This document shows, in pieces, positions 44,446 to 55,065 of a stretch of 64,000 nt of DNA. Source of the stretch: Malaya genurostris (taxonomy: Eukaryota > Arthropoda > Insecta > Diptera > Culicidae); assembly GCF_030247185.1 (NCBI RefSeq), contig NC_080572.1, forward strand, positions 171,312,975 through 171,376,974, given 5' to 3'. The position numbers and the translations under genes were made by a program. The notes beneath the pieces are model-generated. The model was given only the letters and a program-made list of their open reading frames with translations. It was not told the DNA's origin and made no database searches. How positions within the stretch are numbered: position 1 is the stretch's first letter; each line of letters opens with the position of its first letter.

Positions 44446-46720
44446 TACCATCATATCTCCGCAGCCAGAAGCCACTAGATCTTCGAACTTCATCAACAGT
44501 AACTTTCAAATAAGGCTAAGGTTGTCAAAATCGGTTCAGCCATCTACGAGAAAATTGAGCGTTAAAAATATTTGTTGAAAGGTGCGCGCACATACACACA
44601 TACACACACTTTCACACATACACACATGCACACACTTTCACACATACACACATGCACACACATATATCTTCCGATCTTTTCGAGCTGAGTCATAAAACAC
44701 TATGGGTCTCCGAGGTTCCGTTCGAAAGTCGGGTTTTCTACCAATTCTATTGTCTTTCTATAGAGAAAGGCAAGACGCTAATTGTATATGTTATTTTAAC
44801 GATTTTCGTGGTGTTTCGATAACGTGTACTATATGTTTTTATATTTTTCTAGGAAATGTAGACTTTTGCCTTTCTTGTACAGAAAGGCCAAACTCGAATC
44901 CAATTTTACAATTACAATTTCATTGGAGTGGAGTTTGTGAAAATCAGAGTTTGTCATCGAGACGGGTGGGGTAGTGAGATGTTGACTGTATCTTCCCAAA
45001 TTTACTTAGATTTTTATTTATTTCGAAATTTTAGAAGATGTTTCACTTCGAGCCCAAAATATATCCAGTTTGTTTATTGGTACAAAAATAATTTCACAAT
45101 TTAACAATTTATTGAACAGTAAATTCTGCAGGTTCACTCAAACTATTGCTTTGAGCCTGAATGTATTATATTTTACTCATCGCTGAGGACAAATTTTAGT
45201 GCAGTATGCTAAAAGAGGCTTCCAATGCGTTTTTTTTAATTTTTACTGCTACTGAAAAGTATACCTACGTAGATGCCTGGAATATGGGGCATTCGAAAAA
45301 ATCTAAACGAAAAAACAACGATAGAAATCTTGAAATCGTGTCGATTCCTGGAAATCTCAGATGTATATTTTTCTGAAACTTATATGATTTAATATGTTTT
45401 AGATACAATTAGTGGAAATATCATGAAAATCATTAAACAATTAGAAGCGAACTTTGAGAAAATTAATCGATTTAAAGTAATATTAGTCGAGGTTACTTTT
45501 GGCAACTTTTAATAGAAGACAATTTGTAATGGATTTCAAAAAGTGACAATGGACACGAAAGAAACCTAGTTTACACACATCACGTGTGGCTGTGGATGCT
45601 GATCTTGATGAATAGGCCTAACAAATAATGATACGCGATGAAAGCGTGTTTTTCGGAATACCTCATCTCTTATGAATCCGGCAGCATCTTTGTAAGATGA
45701 AAATAAGAGTTGTATGCATATCAGGCAGCACTTTCGATTGCTACACCTCGCACTAATTATAGAGTACCGAAACATGTTTGTCATGTAAGCCACAGATTAA
45801 CACTCATTTCGCTGCGATATCAGTACCGTATATCTTTGTGCAAGTGTCGTGCATTAGCTACGCTTGAGTTTCGGAAATTTTCTCTTTCCGTAACAAATTA
45901 CATTGTTTGGAATCAGTCACTTCCACAATAGGTGGAATCTAACATTCAATTTAGATACAAGAGAGGGTTATTTCGATCTCCTTTCTAATCTGCAGACACG
46001 CCAGGAACATATAGTTTACGCATACATTGAATATAGGTTTTTTTTCGGTTTCAAGTGTTTTTTAATATTATATTGAAAGAAATCTACATACACCGGTGAA
46101 CGACCGAACAAGGTTAAAACCGGGTATAAGTGAACAATGTAAATTAATTACAATTACATCTACATCTACATACAGTTCTTTATTAGAGTTCTCATTATTC
46201 TTCCGAACTATAATATTACGACTTCATCAGTTAATTAGTTTCTGATGAGTATTTTTTATTTTATTATTTACTTCGATAGGAATTTGATATAGCTGCAGTT
46301 TGCTTTCACCAACTTATTACTTCTCAGCATCCTTATTTATCTTGTGAATTTCATTCTGATTCTTCTGGATAATATCTAAATATCTCACAATATGATAGAA
46401 CAAAATTAAACTGTCCCGGGTTAGTGGTTCAATGTTTCGAGCACTGATCTTACAATCCAGTTGTCGTATGTTCGAGCCTCGACCTCGAAGGATTCTTAAT
46501 GTTAATGCGATCGTAGCACCAACCTAGCAATGGCTCTGTATGCTAGGTTTCAAGAACTGTTGAAACAGAAGGTAAAATTCCACAAAAGGAATGTAATACT
46601 AAGGATTGGGTTTTTAAATGGTACTATTGGATAGCTACCACTTTGTCATGGTATTACTACGGTGCTTGCCGGCTCTAGTGGAAGCTGGTAAAATTTGATT
46701 GCGCTTTCCAGATATCTATT
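44446..46720. other. Non-coding with minisatellite and repeat fragments
   Basis: At 44585-44662 a CA-rich minisatellite repeats CACACTTTCACACATACACA about every 34 bp. Units of the ACCGGAAGT-type repeat lie at 44460-44560, and a LINE-like tail (GAACGACCGAACAAGGTTAAAACC) at about 46102. No gene is supported at 45560-45930. Confidence 0.5.
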
Positions 46721-46770
46721 TTTTTTTTATTTAAAATACATTTTTATTCAGGCATATTTACGTACAAGCT

Positions 46771-47581
46771 TTACGTGGCCGATTGAGCCGATTTTTTAAA
46801 TAATTTTTTTTTTGTATTCGATCTTGTTGTCACCCTTTTTCTAGGGGGAGAAGAGCTTCCATTTTCCTCCGGCGAGGATTGAGGGGCACTTTTTTCGTGG
46901 CTCGTCTCGTCGTCCGTATTATTCATTTCCGTTTTCTTTTCGTATTCCTTGTTACTCGCAGTCTTGATCTCGTTGCTAGTTACTGTAGAGGCGCCTTGTT
47001 GTACATTGGTTGCAGTTGCTGGTTGGTTAGATGGTGAAGGTGTTTTTGAAGCATGAGCACTGCATTCACTAGTTTCCGTTGTTGAGCGGTTGTCCTTGTT
47101 TTTGTTTGTTTTCGCAGTTTTAGTGCAAGGTTTGCCGTAGTGTGCAGGTTGTTCACAAAACTGACATGTAACCAGTTGACTTTCATACGTAATCAGCGTT
47201 TTACACGGATGTATTCCATCCTGACCACAAACGATGTAAGATGGAATTGCTTTACGTAGTTGCATACGTACCACTTGCACGCCATTCCGGATACCCGGGA
47301 AAAAATTCCGCCATACTTCCCTTTCGATGGAAAGAACTTCACCGTACTGCGACATGTTTTCCCGAACGAGCCCATCGCTGGTCTGCGGGGGAAGGTCATG
47401 CACGCGTACTTCTATTGCATTGTTCACCATGTACACAGGGATTTTGTATTGTATTGTCATGATCAACACTATGCACCTCGTTGTTAACCGAATCGAATGC
47501 AATTGCATCTCTTTCTCGTTTGAACATAATGTACACACAGTTAGACGCTTTGTTGAATTGAATTTCACTTACATTATTAAC
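46771..47581 (-). pseudogene. ORF1 of copy 3, C-terminal part
   Basis: Contains IPVYMVNNAIEVRVHDLPP, MSQYGEVLSIEREVWRNFF and the zinc knuckle CQFCEQPAHYGKPC with the family spacing CX2CX4HX4C, ending SSPPRKRVTTRSNTKK like the other two copies. A frameshift near 47470 separates it from upstream ORF1 sequence (CVYIMFKRERDAIAF). The N-terminal part lies beyond the insertion, at about 50999-51125 (ICIDFKRCKVRPAA). Non-functional. Confidence 0.8.
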
Positions 47582-47799
47582 GTCTAGATCGGGGGTTCCC
47601 AAACTATTTTGGGTCATGGACCCCTTTACTACAATTAACTTAGGCCTCAGACCTCCATCGACAAATTCCTTTAAAAATTCAATTTCTTGCTTTTTTAATA
47701 ATGATGTAAAATACTTACCAATTTCTGCGGATGGTCAAATAAACACAACTTTTATCATTAAAAATGCCTTACTCTTCACTATACGGGGCCGGGGGTCAA

Positions 47800-48140
47800 T
47801 TAAAAGTTTCACAAATAGCCGCGTAACCTTTTTGCGTCAAAATTTTGAACGTTAATAACTCAGCCATTTGTTGATGGATTGACATAATTTAACAACCAAT
47901 CGATTAAGAAACTTTTAATTTGAACATGTATGACAACGTTGTTTCAGTATTTCAATTGGTTCATCCACCAATCCCAGCTGACCAAATTGACGTCATTTTC
48001 TTGTTCGGCATAGGAGGCTTTGCGTCATGCATAAAAACACTGCATCATTCAGCGTAGTGTGAAGCGGAATCTATAAATACATGCTGCAAATCATTTCTTG
48101 ATTTCAGTTGATGTTTGACTGCGAATGAAACAAGTAGCTC
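47800..48140 (+). repeat. Promoter-like dispersed repeat, copy B
   Basis: Same family as 10380-10800. Starts near AATAGCCGCGTAACCTTTTT, then AACTCAGCCATTTGTTGATG, ACCAATCGATTAAGAAA, TCCACCAATCCCAGCTGACC (CCAAT) and TCTATAAATACATGCTG (TATA). No gene follows. Confidence 0.55.
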
Positions 48141-48189
48141 GTCCAGCGAGGTAATGACTAGATTGTATATGCGTTCGCTCGTTGGATTG

Positions 48190-48560
48190 TCGCTTTTGCT
48201 AACTCTTCACTTTACGAGGCTGGGTGGCAATTTAAAAAATGCAAAACTAACCGCGTAACCTTATTCTGTCATAATTTTAAACGCTTATAACTCAGTCATT
48301 TGTTGATGAATTTATATAATTTAACTACCAATCGATTCGAAAACATTTAACTTAAACTTATGCGGTAACGTCATTTAAGTATTTCAATTGCATACCATTG
48401 AAAAATTTGATTGAGTTTCCACGAGCCAATGACAGTCGCAGTAAATGATGTCAAACTCTCGTCCGATTTGCGCAGTATGAACTATAGCACAAAAGGGAGT
48501 CTATAAATATATGCCCGAATACATTTCTGCTTTAGTTTACCCATGGCTTATCTTGATTCT
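48190..48560 (+). repeat. Promoter-like dispersed repeat, copy C
   Basis: Tandem neighbour of copy B: AACCGCGTAACCTTATTCTG, AACTCAGTCATTTGTTGATG, ACCAATCGATTCGAAAAC, GAGCCAATGACAGTCG (CCAAT) and GTCTATAAATATATGCC (TATA). Spacing between CCAAT and TATA boxes is similar to copies A and B. Confidence 0.55.
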
Positions 48561-49393
48561 CCGGTAACTAGCAGGCCAACTTAGAATTATCGGCGATAGA
48601 TTTTTCGAACCTAATTTGAAGCGGTTGTATCTCTGTGAAAGTTGTGTTATGATGATAATCATAGATAATTCTTTTTCATTAAATGTGGCTAAATACAAAG
48701 AACTATCTTTCAGCATAATCCCTCAGATCCTATTATTAAACCAAACAATAATCGTGTAACCTAATTGAATAGTTAGAAATTGATTTAGTCGTATAAAGCA
48801 TAATAATTTGGTCTAATCTTTCTTCCAAGAATCTTAGACTAAGTGTAGCAAAAATAGTGCAATACAAATCGTTATGCAGTATCGACTTGAACAACCCACC
48901 AGGAATAAAACGCTTCAAAAGATTCGGAACTTAGTACAAATAAGTTGCACAGATTCACATATATAAAATTATCAGATGCAATAAAATGTAGTACTAGAGA
49001 TAAATTCAAGATAAGATGATCTGCGATTTTACATGTATCATTTAAATCCTTACTAAACTCGGGTTACCGCCAGTTTCAGTAAATTATCATTTACATCAAA
49101 ACAACAAGTGTCTTATCATAAAATATATAAAATCTTCTCTAATCGCTGTTTATAAAATGAATAAGTTTGTACGTTTCTGTCTTGAAAATTATTCTGATAT
49201 AAAATCGTTTCTTTTGTCCAGATTTATATCTTGAAGTTGTTCGTATCCAATCTTTTAAGTCTTTTAATGGCTGAGGCCAGTAGGTCGCGTATACCCACGT
49301 GGCTCGCTCTGCGTATTACGCAAATGTGCGAAATAACTCTCGATATGGCCGAGTGGCCAAGAAAGTTTAGATATTTTCGGTTACAAGTTTGAC
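48561..49393. other. Interior of the hAT-like element, nothing recognised
   Basis: AT-rich, no motif on either strand. A 60-codon minus frame at 48736-48918 is not recognisable. Confidence 0.45.
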
Positions 49394-49395
49394 TA

Positions 49396-50171
49396 ACAGA
49401 TCGGCTGAAAAGTTCGTATCGTTTCTATGAGAGGGCGTCACTAGAATTAAATCCATACCATTTTCAGTTAGTACCAACCTTCAAAAGATACGTGTATAAA
49501 TTTGACAGCTGTCTGATTATTAGTTTGTGAGATATTGCATTTTTAGTGAAGATACTTTTGTTATTGTGAAAAAAATGGAAAAAAAGGAATTTCGTGTGTT
49601 GATGAAACACTACTTTTTGATGAAAAAAGTGCCGCCGATACCAAAAAATGGCTTGATGAGTGTTATCCAGAGTCTGCACCGGGCGAAGCAACAATTCGTA
49701 AGTGGTTTGCAAAATTTCGTACTGGGCATATGAGCACCGAAGACGATGAACGCAGTGGACGTCCAAAAGAGGCTGTTACCGATGAAAACGTGAAAAAAAT
49801 CCACAAAATGATTTTCAATGACCGTAAACAACAACGAAAAACCATGCTGAAATTGAACGAATTGGGCTTCGAATTGCTCCCTCATCCACCGTATTCTCCA
49901 GATTTGGCCCCCAGTGACTTTTTCCTGTTCTCAGACCTCAAGAGAATGCTCGCTGGTAAAAAATTTAGAAGCAATGAAGAGGTAATCGCTGAAACTGAGG
50001 CCTATTTTGAGACAAAGGACAAATCGTACTACAAAAATGGTATCGAAAAGTTGGAAGATCGCTATAATCGCTGTATCGCCTCTGATGGCAATTATGTTGA
50101 ATAATAAAAACGAATTTTGGCAAAAAAATGTGTGTTTCTATTAAACGATACGAACTTTTCAGTCGAACTGT
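49396..50171 (+). mobile_element. Mariner deletion derivative, 776 bp
   Basis: Ends ACAGATCGGCTGAAAAGTTC and, inverted, ACAGTTCGACTGAAAAGTTC, flanked by TA (49394-49395 and 50172-50173). It encodes the first and last parts of a mariner transposase with the middle removed, so it is about 0.5 kb shorter than a usual element. Confidence 0.88.
49574..50104 (+). pseudogene. Mariner transposase, middle deleted and frameshifted
   Basis: Begins MEKKEFRVLMKHYFLMKK, then one base is missing in an A run near 49626 and the text continues in the next frame with KWLDECYPESAPGEATIRKW and SGRPKEAVTDENVKKIH, the mariner HTH region. It jumps after NDRK to LKLNELGFELLPHPPYSPD, then LAPSDFFLFSDLKRML, and ends DRYNRCIASDGNYVE. 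The last catalytic D (APSDFF) is present; the first two acidic residues fall in the deleted part. It cannot be catalytic. Confidence 0.88.
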
Positions 50172-51340
50172 TACATCACATAAAATCCAAGAAAGCTGCC
50201 GCTTTGTTTGGCAGCCTTTTTGAGCCGATTTAATTTCTCTCTCATGTTTCGTTTCGTTACCAGGGAACTAAAATGGCGCCGACATAGAAATCGACTAACA
50301 TTTACAAAAATAACATTCACTTCATTTTTATCGCGACAAAATATATGTTTTATGCACTAATCGCATCTAAATTAAATTATCTAGACATTGTCAGGATAGA
50401 TTTTTGATACATGCTTTTGAAGGCGAGATATTCAATGAACAAGTTGAAATTTGCCGTTTTCAGCTATGCAATTCTTTCTTCAGAAAAAAGACTTTCCCGA
50501 CCGCTAAAGTAAATGAATCATTCTGAAATTTTCACAGAATAATTTAAACTAATTTTCTAAGAGATTGTCAGTTGGGTTTTTTATATTCGTCATCGTTTCT
50601 GAGCAAATCAGATTTGAAGCGTGAAAATAGTCTGGCCTCATCCCTTAAGTAACTTTGAAATCATCATAATTGACTTTCATTTGAAGGATATTTTGAAAAA
50701 TTTTGAAATGAAAAATTAGAGCAAGTTTGTAATTTGTCGCTGCTTAGTGCATCCACCATCGTCTTTATTTTTGTATTTATTATGGATACCTTAGAATTAT
50801 TTAATTTTTAATGTAATCGTGCTCGGTCGTGTCTTGCATACAACCCTTTAATTTTTTTAGCATGCATATTTCAAACAACAACTTATATCACACAATAGAG
50901 GGTCGATTTCTAGACCTCGTCGACTCCCATAGTCAGTTTTCGTTAACATCGACCCCGCAAAAAGGATATCGACCACTTTGGGAACCCCTGTTATAGATGC
51001 ATTCGTTCTTTAAGTAAGATTTCAATTTCATTTGCTGCTGGTCTAACTTTGCAGCGCTTGAAATCAATACAAATTGGATTTGGTCTTGTAGGCCAAGTTT
51101 CAGGCTTTGTTAAATCGTATTTGCCCATTTCGTACACTCTATTGTTCACTACACTGTATTGTCTTTGTTTCTGTTGTCTCGACCGTAAACGATTTGCGAC
51201 TGTGTCGTATGAGATGCGAGCACGAACTGATCCAGATCTCTATTGATAGAATGCGTTCATTTTTTCAGATTTATTTTAAGACCTAACATTTGCTTCATTT
51301 GTCTGACCCGCATTATGCATACATTTAATTTCTATTGCAG

Positions 51341-52678
51341 TTACTATTTGGATGCCATCTGGTTGCCAGAGCCGATGATTTGCTTGATTCAGAAGAGCCA
51401 CCTGAGGGGTAATATATTCATCCAGCTTTAATTTTACCAAACGTCATTTGAAGATCGATTTGCATATTCGTAGGTACTATGCCTTCATAGAATCACCTTC
51501 TGCAGTTCCTCCAAAAGTTCGTTCACCACCGTACACGCATATAAACATGGATTGTAAAGATGCCGCTAATGCGAAGCCCTATGTTTCTGCCAATAATCTG
51601 TGTGGAGATCTAAACAAGGGCAAAATTCCTCGTAATCCCATGCGGCAGAGTGTTCTGGGAGAACCTTATCCATTGTAAGTAGTCACTACATCGTCCACAT
51701 GCATATATGTGCGTCATTTCCTTATGTGTTATGTTCTTTGTATTCTTCAGTGAACTCATCAGAAATCAAACTCTTAAGTTTTTGTCGAAAACCCTGCCAG
51801 TTCTGAAGGCTGATGATACGCTCCCGAAGGTAACACAGATCTTACCAGAAGATCCTGTGGACCAGTTCGATAATAACGGGTAGTAAAAGCTAGTTTATTT
51901 AAATTTTGGTCGTTGTTAATTAAATATTTTGTTTTGCAGCATTGGTCGTCGGATGGGTAGAGCTATGCGTGCGAACGAAGAGCGTAAAGATGAAGAAGAA
52001 CCGCGTATAGCTAGAAAGTTTTGCGATGGAGGTGGTGTCTTTTGTGCACTGTATCGTGCCATTCAAGGAGAACCTATCAGCAGTAAACTGGTTGCCGAAC
52101 GCCGTGAAGAAATTCCCAGTGCTTATCCGCCTCCTCCACGATACGAAGGACCCCCAACGCCATGTCCCGCTAAGGTGGAATATGCAACTCCAGTATTTGC
52201 TAAGAACTATCAAGGTTCTTGGCGATACGTTGTTCAAATTCCGTATGAAGGATACTTTACGCAAACCGTTGAAGTGACCCGTTGTCTTCAAGCTCGTTGC
52301 CATTACCTAGATGGTGGTTGTTTGTCTTCACCACGTTGGGTTAGTTTATTGGTTGCGGAAATTTTCTATCCTAACGCCGACGATTATACAACTTCGACCT
52401 CTACAACCACTGCCCCCTCGATCCAAGACTTCCAAGCGTACCAACAGTATTTGCAAAAACGAGCTGGTCTCCCGACGGCGTCCGATGGTGGTTCTTATGA
52501 AAATACAAGCAATCACGCTACTCGAAAACAGGACCAGCACTGTGACGGTCACGATGAGATTGGATGCTTCCAAGTTCGATTGTACTATGATTGGTTCCTG
52601 ATACCTGGATCGTGCAAGTGCTGGAGACCAGACTACTTTGCGAAGTATGTACGAAAGCGACCCACTCCTGAGTTGTAG
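51341..52678 (+). CDS. Spaetzle-family cystine-knot ligand, four 3' exons
   Basis: Exons 51341-51408, 51474-51674, 51751-51879 and 51940-52678 have AG acceptors and GT donors, and all junctions keep phase. Exon 1 here begins LLFGCHLVARADDLLDS, which looks like the end of a signal peptide, so the initiator exon lies further upstream and was not found. The C-terminal domain has KVEYATPVFAKNYQGSWRY, PYEGYFTQTVEVTRC, HYLDGGCLSSPRWVSLLVA and CFQVRLYYDWFLIPGSCKCW, with eight cysteines, plus a T-rich insert (TTSTSTTTAP). Spaetzle proteins are secreted dimeric ligands of Toll receptors, cut from a proform. This sequence looks closest to the Spz3/Spz5 subgroup rather than Spz1, but I cannot settle which paralogue. 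Confidence 0.88.
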
Positions 52679-53144
52679 AGAGCCGATTTCGGTGCCCGTC
52701 GCGGAGCTGTGAACGAGTGTGAAATGGACTGCAACTATATTTATTTATTTATTTTATTTTAGCTGTATAAAAGATAGAACGGTAATCGATACTCAAGTTG
52801 GAGCTTTTCCGGGTATAGTTTGGGAAAGCACACATTCGACACATCATCCTCTTGCGTGGCTCGGAGTGTGTTATCCTCTTTATTTCTATTCAGTAACGCC
52901 TTTGTCCTATCTCAATTTTCTTCGCCGGTTTTGGGTTTATGGGAAAGTCAATCATCACAGGTCGTTTTCGCAAGCGTCCCATTGAGTCGGATTTATTTTT
53001 AATTCTAAAGTGATCCAGCGGTACTGATGGCCGCCGATCAGAAACACGCTATGCGTTCTTTATAAGATGGTATACAATAAGCTATGCTAGTTTATTATGA
53101 AAAGTGCTTTAGAGAGTATTTAAAATGAGTATGATTGAAAAGTA

Positions 53145-53150
53145 ATAAAA
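53145..53150 (+). terminator. Poly(A) signal of the Spaetzle-like gene
   Basis: AATAAA about 470 bp after the stop, followed by AT-rich sequence; the first good signal in the 3' UTR. Confidence 0.5.
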
Positions 53151-53170
53151 TTAACTTGTAAATATATACA

Positions 53171-53997
53171 TTTTTAAAAATTTATTCCCGTGTTTGTTTT
53201 CTTAATGCAATCATGATGAGTCCGTACTTTTGAGTTTTAATGTTGACTGAAACTCAATTATAATCTTCGTACGCCAACGGCGAGTTCCAGTAAATGTTGG
53301 ATGTTGACTATTTTAATGGTGATATAGAATTGGTCGTTAATGGTTTCATTTAATCCGTAATGTATCATTTTCATGAGTATTTGTTTGACATTTTAAAGAT
53401 TGCATTATGTTAGGTAATTGCTTCAATGAAATTTTAATGATTATTGGAAAATGCTCTTGCCTTTCTCATTAGGAAAGGATAAGCAATCACTGGGAAAAAC
53501 GACCTTTTAACCGAGGGATGAAAGACCGAGTGTCATATACCCCTTCGAATCAGTGACTCAGTGACATATTCAAATTATGAAGAAATATGCATTCAATTCA
53601 CTCAGAGATAGCTACATCGATTTTCATACGGTTATATTCAAATGAAAGGACTTAGTATCCCTTGGAAAATTCCTGAAAATTTAAGGGTGATCAGTCCGAA
53701 AAAGTTGAATAATTATAAATTTATATAGTTTGTAGACCTTAGTAGTTGACTAACACAGCTCAATTCAGTTATACCGTTTATCAATTTTCGGTACCGGAAG
53801 TAACAGGAATAGTGGTCGAAACTATAAAATGAAACGCACTCCGATTTCTCAAAGATAATTAGACTGACCTGTACAAATTTAGATCATATGAAAGGTCTTA
53901 CAGTTTCGTAAATTGTTGTCGAATTTCATCCGGATCCGACTTCCGGTTCCGTAATTATAGAGTGATGAATATTAAAATTTCAAACCGTCGGATTGAT
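53171..53997. repeat. Degenerate ACCGGAAGT-type repeats downstream of the Spaetzle-like gene
   Basis: 53580-53990 matches 21250-21720 by eye (TTTCGGTACCGGAAGTAAC, CAAATTTAGATCATATGAAAGGTC, ATCCGGATCCGACTTCCGG, TGATGAATATTAAAATTTC). The LINE at 53998 has inserted into it; the repeat resumes at 55066. Confidence 0.55.
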
Positions 53998-55065
53998 TTA
54001 TTTATTTATTTATTTGTCGTCAATCAAAAGTAGACCATAAGGATAATTACAATAATCGTCTTAAATTAGTAAACTATTCTAAATAGATCACTAAATAATG
54101 TATAATTTATTATGAGTTAAATAATTATAATTGTCTTACCGAATAGAACTGAAATATTGCTTTAGTTTGTTTTTTGACATAGTGAAATCGACTGCTTCTG
54201 AATGCTTGTTGTATACATCCATCAATTGATTTATTGGCCCATTTTTTGCATAGTTTGTTCGCTGGTGGTTTGTAATAAAAATATTTCGATTTCTTAAAGG
54301 CCGAGATGGTATGTAAAAATTTAGTTCGGACAGGAGTCTACGCGATTCGAGACAATGTCATTTACAAATGAGACCATTGAAAATTCTCTGCGTTCTTTTA
54401 ATGTTTGAATACTGATCAGCATACAGCGGGCTTTATCGGGCGGAAGAGGAAGTCTTGTCCAAACTAATTTACGAAGTGCAAATAACAAAAATTGTTTTTG
54501 AACTGATTCAATTCGATCTTCCCAAGTGATTAAGTAAGGTGACCAAACTAAGCTACAGTATTCTAGTACTGACCGAACATAGGCAATGTATAATGTTTTA
54601 ATTGTATACGGATCGGGAAAACAGTAACAAAATCGTTTTATGAATCCTAGCATGTTATTGGCTCTGTTTATGATTGTATTATAATGGTCAACAAAAGTCA
54701 TTTTAGAATCTAGTATTATTCCTAAGTCCCTAATTCTTTCGTATTTTTGAACTGTTTGACTTCCAAGAGTAAGTATCAAGTCAGGTATATTTCGTTTTTT
54801 AATGAATGTTATTCTACTGCATTTTTTCACATTTAGTTGAAGAAGACTTTTGTTACACCATGTATAAAAAGAAAGAATTTCTTCTTGATAAACCTTGGCA
54901 TCCTCACTTTTCTCTATTTCTAAAAATAGTTTTATATCGTCTGCGTATATTAGAATTTTTATTTTTATTAAAAGAAAGGAAATGTCGTTAACAAACAAGA
55001 TAAATAAAAGAGGACCTAAATGAGATCCCTGGGGGACCCCGGAACTCCATGATTGCCGATGCAAA
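53998..55065 (-). mobile_element. CR1/L2-like non-LTR retrotransposon, 5'-truncated
   Basis: A minus-strand RT ending in a (TTTA)n-type 3' tail at 53998-54018. On the left it borders the degenerate repeat at CAAACCGTCGGATTG and on the right at TTCCGAAACTGTGCTAGA, so it inserted into that repeat. The 5' truncation lies just upstream of the RT motif GVPQGS. Confidence 0.7.
54321..55064 (-). pseudogene. Non-LTR reverse transcriptase fragment with intact YADD
   Basis: A 247-residue open frame: SGVPQGSHLGPLLFILFVND, then ILIYADDIKLFLEI with the catalytic YADD box, then RIRDLGIILDSKMTFVDHY, RANNMLGFIKRFC, LYIAYVRSVLEYCSLVWSP, ERREFSMVSFVNDI. The motif order and the RDLGI.LDSK block fit CR1/L2-group elements; the clade is uncertain. 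The endonuclease and N-terminal RT are absent, so it is inactive despite a long clean frame, which suggests a fairly recent truncated insertion. Confidence 0.8.

Larger units (their letters stand above)
47590..50990. mobile_element. 3.4-kb non-autonomous hAT-like element
   Basis: Ends CGGGGGTTCCCAAAC and, inverted, CAGGGGTTCCCAAAG, a common hAT terminus. Flanks GTCTAGAT (47582-47589) and TTATAGAT (50991-50998) agree at six of eight positions, fitting an aged 8-bp duplication, and the host ORF1 continues on either side. No hAT transposase motif is visible. The interior contains two promoter-like repeat units and a deleted mariner. Confidence 0.75.
46721..51231 (-). mobile_element. ORF1-only poly(A) retroposon, copy 3, split by a hAT-like element
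   Basis: The 5' end (minus strand ATCAGTTCG) is at 51231 and the A-rich 3' end at 46721. The flanks CCAGATATCTATT (46708-46720) and CCAGATCTCTATT (51232-51244) form a 13-bp duplication with one mismatch. Removing the hAT-like insertion and its duplication leaves about 1.1 kb, the size of copies 1 and 2. Sequence divergence and the imperfect duplication indicate it is older than the other two. Confidence 0.8.

Noticed and set aside
47590..50990. Autonomous hAT transposon
   Set aside because: Ends and duplication fit hAT, but no hAT transposase motif is visible on either strand.
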